A stretch of DNA of 64,000 nt from Rhinopomastus cyanomelas (lineage: Eukaryota > Chordata > Aves > Bucerotiformes > Rhinopomastidae): contig VXBP01009458.1 of NCBI GenBank assembly GCA_013400115.1, positions 372,001-436,000 of the forward strand, written 5' to 3'. Positions 58,701 through 64,000 of this stretch are shown piece by piece. How positions within the stretch are numbered: position 1 is the first letter of the stretch; each line of letters opens with the position of its first letter. Made by a program: the position numbers and the translations under genes. Under the pieces are notes generated by a model. The model saw nothing but the letters and a program-made list of their open reading frames with translations. It was not told the origin of the DNA and searched no databases.

Positions 58701-61439
58701 GTCTTGCTTTATTCATGGTTGTTACTCTTAGTGTTTTAACCAGTAATTAACCCTCTCCTTTGATAGCTGCTTATAGCTGGGAGCAGGCTGGTGCTTTGTT
58801 CTGCAGGGAGGAGGGACCTGTGCCAGGTAGCTCTCCTGCATCTGTTTCCCAAACTCAAGTAGCCATCTCCTTGAGTAACCCCTGTACTAGGAAACAGGGG
58901 ACTGCAATCGTAAACGTGGCTGCTCACTGCCCATCTTTTCTGAGGATGGGAATTGCTCGGTTGATGAATTTCGTTGACAACACTGCAAGCACAAGGTACC
59001 AGATTGCAAGTGCTGTAAGTGGTAGGCAAAGGTCCCAAACAGTGTCACAGTGGAGTAGCTCTACACACCAAGTACACTTCATTGTTGCCTCAGAGTGATT
59101 GCTTGTGTCTACAAGGAGGTAAAGAAGGACTTTTTGTCTTCATCCTCGTACATCCGTACTCCAGGAGAATGGGTGTGCTCTTGAAAGAGCAGTCTGGAGC
59201 CATGCTCTGCCAGCACAGGATGTTTGATGTAGAACATACTCATTCTCCCTCCTACAGTGACTGCTTCTGTTGACATGCACATCATTCTTCCACAGTTCCC
59301 TTGCTGGGGCCTTCACACAGCTCACAAGAGTCTTTGGCTTCACAGCAGCCGTTGTACTTGAGTAATCTCCAGCCACTCATGGCAGTTGGACTTTCCTGGT
59401 GACCTGTATTAACCAGAAGTGTCTGGGAGGTTTCCCAGTTCTGCCATTCTGCTGTTGGTGCTCACAGCTCCAGTAACGGACTCCTGACACGTATCAGAGC
59501 AGCACGTGCTCTGGTTGCTGCAGCTTGGTGCCTGTTTGCACACGGGGCCTTCTGATAAGGCAGGCATTTGACCTTTCTATTCTTAACCCATTAACATTTA
59601 GAAGAGCTGCTCTCCTCACCTCCAGTACTGAGGAGTTCCTCCTCCTCCCCCACTGATATCCCTGCTCCTGTCAGATAAGATTACTCCTGGGTTATATATT
59701 GATCTAAAAGCAGAGTGCCAAATGCAGCCCACACCAGTTCAAGGGCAAATACTGACTCCACACAAGTTTACATGCCTGGGTTCAGCAGTGGAAAGGTGAT
59801 GACCAGTGGCTCTTCCTGCCTTCTCAGCACAACCCGAGGGCAAAGCCAAGGGTATCAGTTCTTTATTGGACCAGTGAAATGAACATTGTGGTACCTGTCC
59901 AACTTGCTGATGCTGCATATTTGTGCTGCTTCCTCTTCTTCACCTGCACTTACACAGATGAAGGAGTTGAAGTGATTATTACACCCTTGTTTGCTCGAGG
60001 CAGTGTATTTGGAAATCGGAATGTGGAAATAAGAGCCAAGATTCTTTTGTTTTAAGCCAAGCCCAGCTCCGTGAACACTGCACCGTGTCACTGGAACAGG
60101 TCTCATCACCTGCACTATGTATTTCCCTGTTACGTGAAAGTGGGAGCCTACTAGTAACTTGGTGATGAACTATAAATAGCAAAAACTCTTATGGGAAAGC
60201 AGCTATACCAACACGTGCACAGTCAGGGTCTTCCATTCTTTGCTCAACATTAGTCACTGCAGGATTCACAGGCACGTGGAGTGGCACTAAGAAGCTCTGA
60301 GGGAGTATCTGCAGAGAGCCAGTTCACCACTAGCTCCAGTGCCACAGAGGCTGCAAGCAAGGTGTTACAGCCTCTTCATGTGTTGTTTGAGAGTCTCTTG
60401 TTCTGGTTCAGTATCTTCAGTATCTACATTTCCAAAAGTATGTTGGCATCTGGTAAATTCTTGGGAAAGAGTCACCGCAATGGTGGGTGTTTAAAGTGCT
60501 CGAGCTGTTTGCTTTATCCATGAGATTACTTGATAGTTGATCCGCAGAAGGATTGATACGGGGAAGAGATTTTGTTGGATGGGGTCTGTTGAGCTGTTCC
60601 ATAGCATGTCCTACTAGAATACTGGCCACAGTGGTCCCTGCTGGTTTCAAAAATCTGTGACAATAACTACAGTCAATTGTAAGAATTAATTAGCTGGCAA
60701 GGCTGCTTTTCCACTGCCAAACTAAAAGCCACTGGAGCAGGGCAGACACAAATTTATTGTAATTACGAATATTCTATTACATTAAATTTTACAGTTTAAA
60801 ATATTGTGATTTAACGTGCACGTGGAACCATCTGTACTAAGAAGTAAGCTTCAGGTCATTGAATCAGATAACGTTCGTGAAGTGAAAGATGCAGGCAGCC
60901 TGCTTCTTGCTGCCAGTGTTTAAGGAAAAGTAAAACCATTGATTTGATAGAGCTCTGTGACTAAACACTGGACTTTTTTAGAGCGAAGGACTCTTGTTTT
61001 AGTTGTCTCACCTAATTCAGAAAGTAGGTAATTCAGGATTGAGAAGCTGATCCAAAGCTGAAGGAGGAAAGTTGTTTTTCGTCTTGTGGCCTGTGAGTAA
61101 AAATAGATGTGCAAGTCTGTTCTACTCATTTTTTAGATGCCTGAAGAGCATGTGTGATCCAAACCCAACTGCTTTATCTCCTGAACTGCAGTTCATATTG
61201 ACTTTGTTTGCAGGATCTGTTAGTTTTAATACTGTGAGGATTTTAAGCTTTTCTGTGTGTTTCTAGACATGTCCAGTTGTTAGGATTATAAAATACTCTT
61301 CTGATGGCTTCAAGCTCCAGCTTCCATCTCAATTCAAAAACGGCACAGACCTTGAATAAAAATTCATTTAATGGGGGGGAAACCCCCATCCTTATTAATG
61401 TCATAAATGGTAAAAATGCAATCCTCTACTTAGCTACAG

Positions 61440-61483
61440 AGTTGTTTTAGAAACAACTAAATGGTAGATGGATGGATGGATGG
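61440..61483. repeat. 8-bp inverted repeat followed by (GATG)n
   Basis: AGTTGTTT-TAG-AAACAACT (61440-61458), then ATGGTAGATGGATGGATGG, an ordinary tetranucleotide microsatellite. Confidence 0.75.
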
Positions 61484-64000
61484 CTGACAGATATTCAAAT
61501 GGGTGGCTTGCAGTCCACCTGTCCTGCACTGCAGGCAGAGGTAGGTAGGAATTTTGCTGGATTGCCATGTAAGTAAGCAGCAGCCCAGCATCACCAGGGA
61601 ACATTCCTGCTCCCAGCCCTTACCATGCTGTTGTTAGAGTTTGCCTGGCAGGCAGCCGCTGTTGTAGTGTCAGAAAGAATCGCTGGCCATTTGAGCAACG
61701 CGATTGAGAGAGACAAGGCACAGGAACAGAAATACTCCCTGCCACTGCTTTTAGAGATCCTCATTCACAAGGCTGGTTTTCTTTCTCTTTTCTTTTCCCC
61801 TCCCTTCCACTTCCTATGTTCCATGAGGTAAACCTCTTACCAGTGACTCAGAGCAAAAGAAAATTTCAGATTTTTGTGATAAGATACTAGAAGTCTGGGC
61901 AAACCTTCAACTTAAAAGTTGATTTGTGTACTGTAGGTGCTGAGCTTCGAGTGTGAGAGCCTCCAGGTATGACTCAAACACCAAAAGCATGGACACAGGA
62001 AGTGGTGAACTATTACGTAGGAGAAGATTCATCGGTTTTGTGACTTTGTTTAAAGAAAGCTCAGACGTGGGAGTAGATATCTACTGAATCAATAATTTTC
62101 TAATCCAGTAATTTTCTGGATGACCAGAAAATGAATTAAAGAATACACAGTATTCTAGAAGAGAATAGAAGTGAACCTGCAGAACTTAAAGTTTAAACAA
62201 CATAACCCAGATTGGTTTGACCTTAAAATTATCGGCATTAACAGTAATGTTAACCCTCAGGATTGAAATTTAGGAGATAGTTTATTCCATGCTTCTGGAG
62301 ACTAGGAGATGTGATTGCTCCAGTTTGCTTCTGCTGCAGTGTGTCAGGAGAGACAAGTCCCTAAGCAGAACTCCAGCAAGGAACAGAATTTTTGCCACTG
62401 GCTGCAGCGGTGCTGGGATTTTCTGTTCTGCCCACGTCGCATTATCCCCACACAACTGTGTACTCAGTGTCTGCTGTACCTTAGAGGTGGCTGCTGGGCA
62501 ACACGCTTGGGGAAGACTAGGACATCTGTCCATGAAAGCTTTGATAGAGTAGCACATTTCTATTGAAGCATTCTCTGTTCATCTGTTGTGCAGCAGGCAG
62601 TGAGAAATTCTGGATTGTGATGAGAAGGATGGATGTGTGTGGCTGTACTGGGATAAGTCACGTGGGTCCCCAGAGCTGCACTGGCACAGCCCTGTTCCCC
62701 TCAGTGGGATGGATGGTGGTGATGTATGCTAATACAGCACTGCTGCTTTTCATGTGAGAGCTAATTATTGCCATTAGTGGGCAGCTCTCTGCCCCTCTCT
62801 TCTGTGGTCTTGCGTGTCTAAAGCCAGACGGGCTCAGAGGATGTTAATCCAGATACACTTCTGCGAGCGACACGTGACAGGAAAAATAAAATACTGAAAA
62901 ATCTGAAGACCTGCAGAACAGCACCAGGGTCAAGGTACTTTCCAACAGCTCACTATAAACTCCTTTAATGATACCTTACAAACTTTGCTGGCTGCCTGGC
63001 CTACTTAGAGTCCAAGTCCTTACCCTAATCCATTTCAGAAGCTGTTTCCATTTTGATTCGGGGATTGCCCAGCAGAAGCCTTGTCTTAGCACACGGGGAC
63101 AGCTGTGTTGACAGTCTCTACTGCCTCAGGGTGTTACAGGCTCTCTGTAATCAGATGAGACCTGTACATGCTTCAGTGCCTTAGCAGTGGACTGAAACAA
63201 CCTTTGTCTGTTTGGGATGAGGAGGAAGTGACCGTGTTCAGAGGTTTGGCAAAACCAAATGAATGTCCAGGAGTCTGTTTTACTGTCACAGTTCATCAGG
63301 TAGCACGAGAATAGGAAGGTCTGGTAGTGGAGAAATTAGTACAAAAATGGGGATGATTTGACGTTTACTTGTAAATATATCTTCAAGATGTTTTACATAA
63401 TGTCTATCCCCTCAATTCCAGTGCTGTGTTAGGGTTTTACAGCTGAACACAGCTATTTTCTGAAATGTCTCCTTTTTTTCCATTGTGCTGTGGGACAGCA
63501 GTAAACGTGCAGCTCTTTCTACTTGAGGAGTCCTAGGGGTTAGCACTACTAAGGGGAGATAAAAGTTAGGCAGAAACGGGGTTTTTGAGCTGCTAGCACA
63601 CTGTTTAAAATGCAGTTTGCATAGCCATAGCAATGACCAAATCCCTGCTGAATACCAGCCAAGAGAATCCATCGGTGTGCTCTGTTCATGCAGCAGTTAA
63701 CTGAAGCCTGTATTGGTTCTATTTATTTCCATTTAGAAAACATCTCCACTCAGTGTAATTATTGTAAAGACAAGGAATAACGTTTAGGACTGACAGGCAC
63801 GCGTACAGATTCCAATATTCTGCAAAACATCTTGTTATACTGCTTCTCCTAAGAGAACAAGTTGGACTTCAGCAGATTCTGCTGTCAGAGTTCTTGCTGA
63901 AAATGCCCTTCCTCCAGCTCTTTTATGGCTGCATCAGGGGACCATTTGTTGTAGGGTCTCTGGTGGTCTCCACTGCTGCATTATTGTGCAGAGAGAGAGA

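Larger units (their letters stand above)
45890..64000. other. PIGL: PIGL intron 2 (continues past the window)
   Basis: 18.1 kb in which I looked for a next exon (family hallmarks DFPDDP, GVSGHSNH) on the plus strand and found none. It contains one CR1 copy (50070-50505), a G/T simple stretch, a GATG run and a few short inverted repeats. No other gene is recognised on either strand. Confidence 0.65.

Overview
This window is vertebrate nuclear DNA, most likely from a bird. Protein-coding sequence is broken into short GT-AG exons in AT-rich introns. The only abundant interspersed repeat is the LINE CR1 with its diagnostic ATTCTATG-type 3' terminal octamers. The two genes present, NCOR1 and PIGL, lie head to head as they do on human 17p. 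The species cannot be named from the sequence.

Left part (1-27913, minus strand): the 5' half of NCOR1, the nuclear receptor corepressor scaffold. Twenty consecutive coding exons were placed by hand. All phases join, giving 2868 nt, or 956 codons, from the initiator ATG at 27843 to a donor at 296. They encode the TBL1/GPS2-binding coiled coil, the first SANT/deacetylase-activating domain that docks and activates HDAC3, a charged region, a basic/polyalanine/polyproline segment, the second SANT domain and an acidic Ser/Thr-rich linker. The receptor-interacting C-terminal half lies off the left edge.

Middle (27914-41363): a 5' non-coding region of NCOR1 with several CR1 copies, then two GC/CpG-rich blocks (about 39.24-40.10 kb and 41.09-41.90 kb). 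The first contains an assembly gap of 106 N and probably holds the NCOR1 first exon and promoter. The second is the PIGL promoter and first exon. It has GC boxes, ETS and E2F motifs and no clear TATA box, with two CRE-like sites just inside intron 1.

Right part (41364-64000, plus strand): PIGL, the ER N-acetylglucosaminyl-phosphatidylinositol de-N-acetylase of GPI-anchor synthesis. Exon 1 (signal anchor plus the metal-binding AHPDDE motif) and exon 2 are present. I found no later exon, so the last 18 kb reads as one long intron. The most unusual observation is in PIGL exon 1: a 36-nt-spaced internal duplication places a second AHPDD motif 12 residues upstream of the canonical one. Apart from CR1 copies, small hairpins and simple repeats, the introns show nothing recognisable. 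I found no tRNA, rRNA, CRISPR array or operon-like system, and no novel multigene system.
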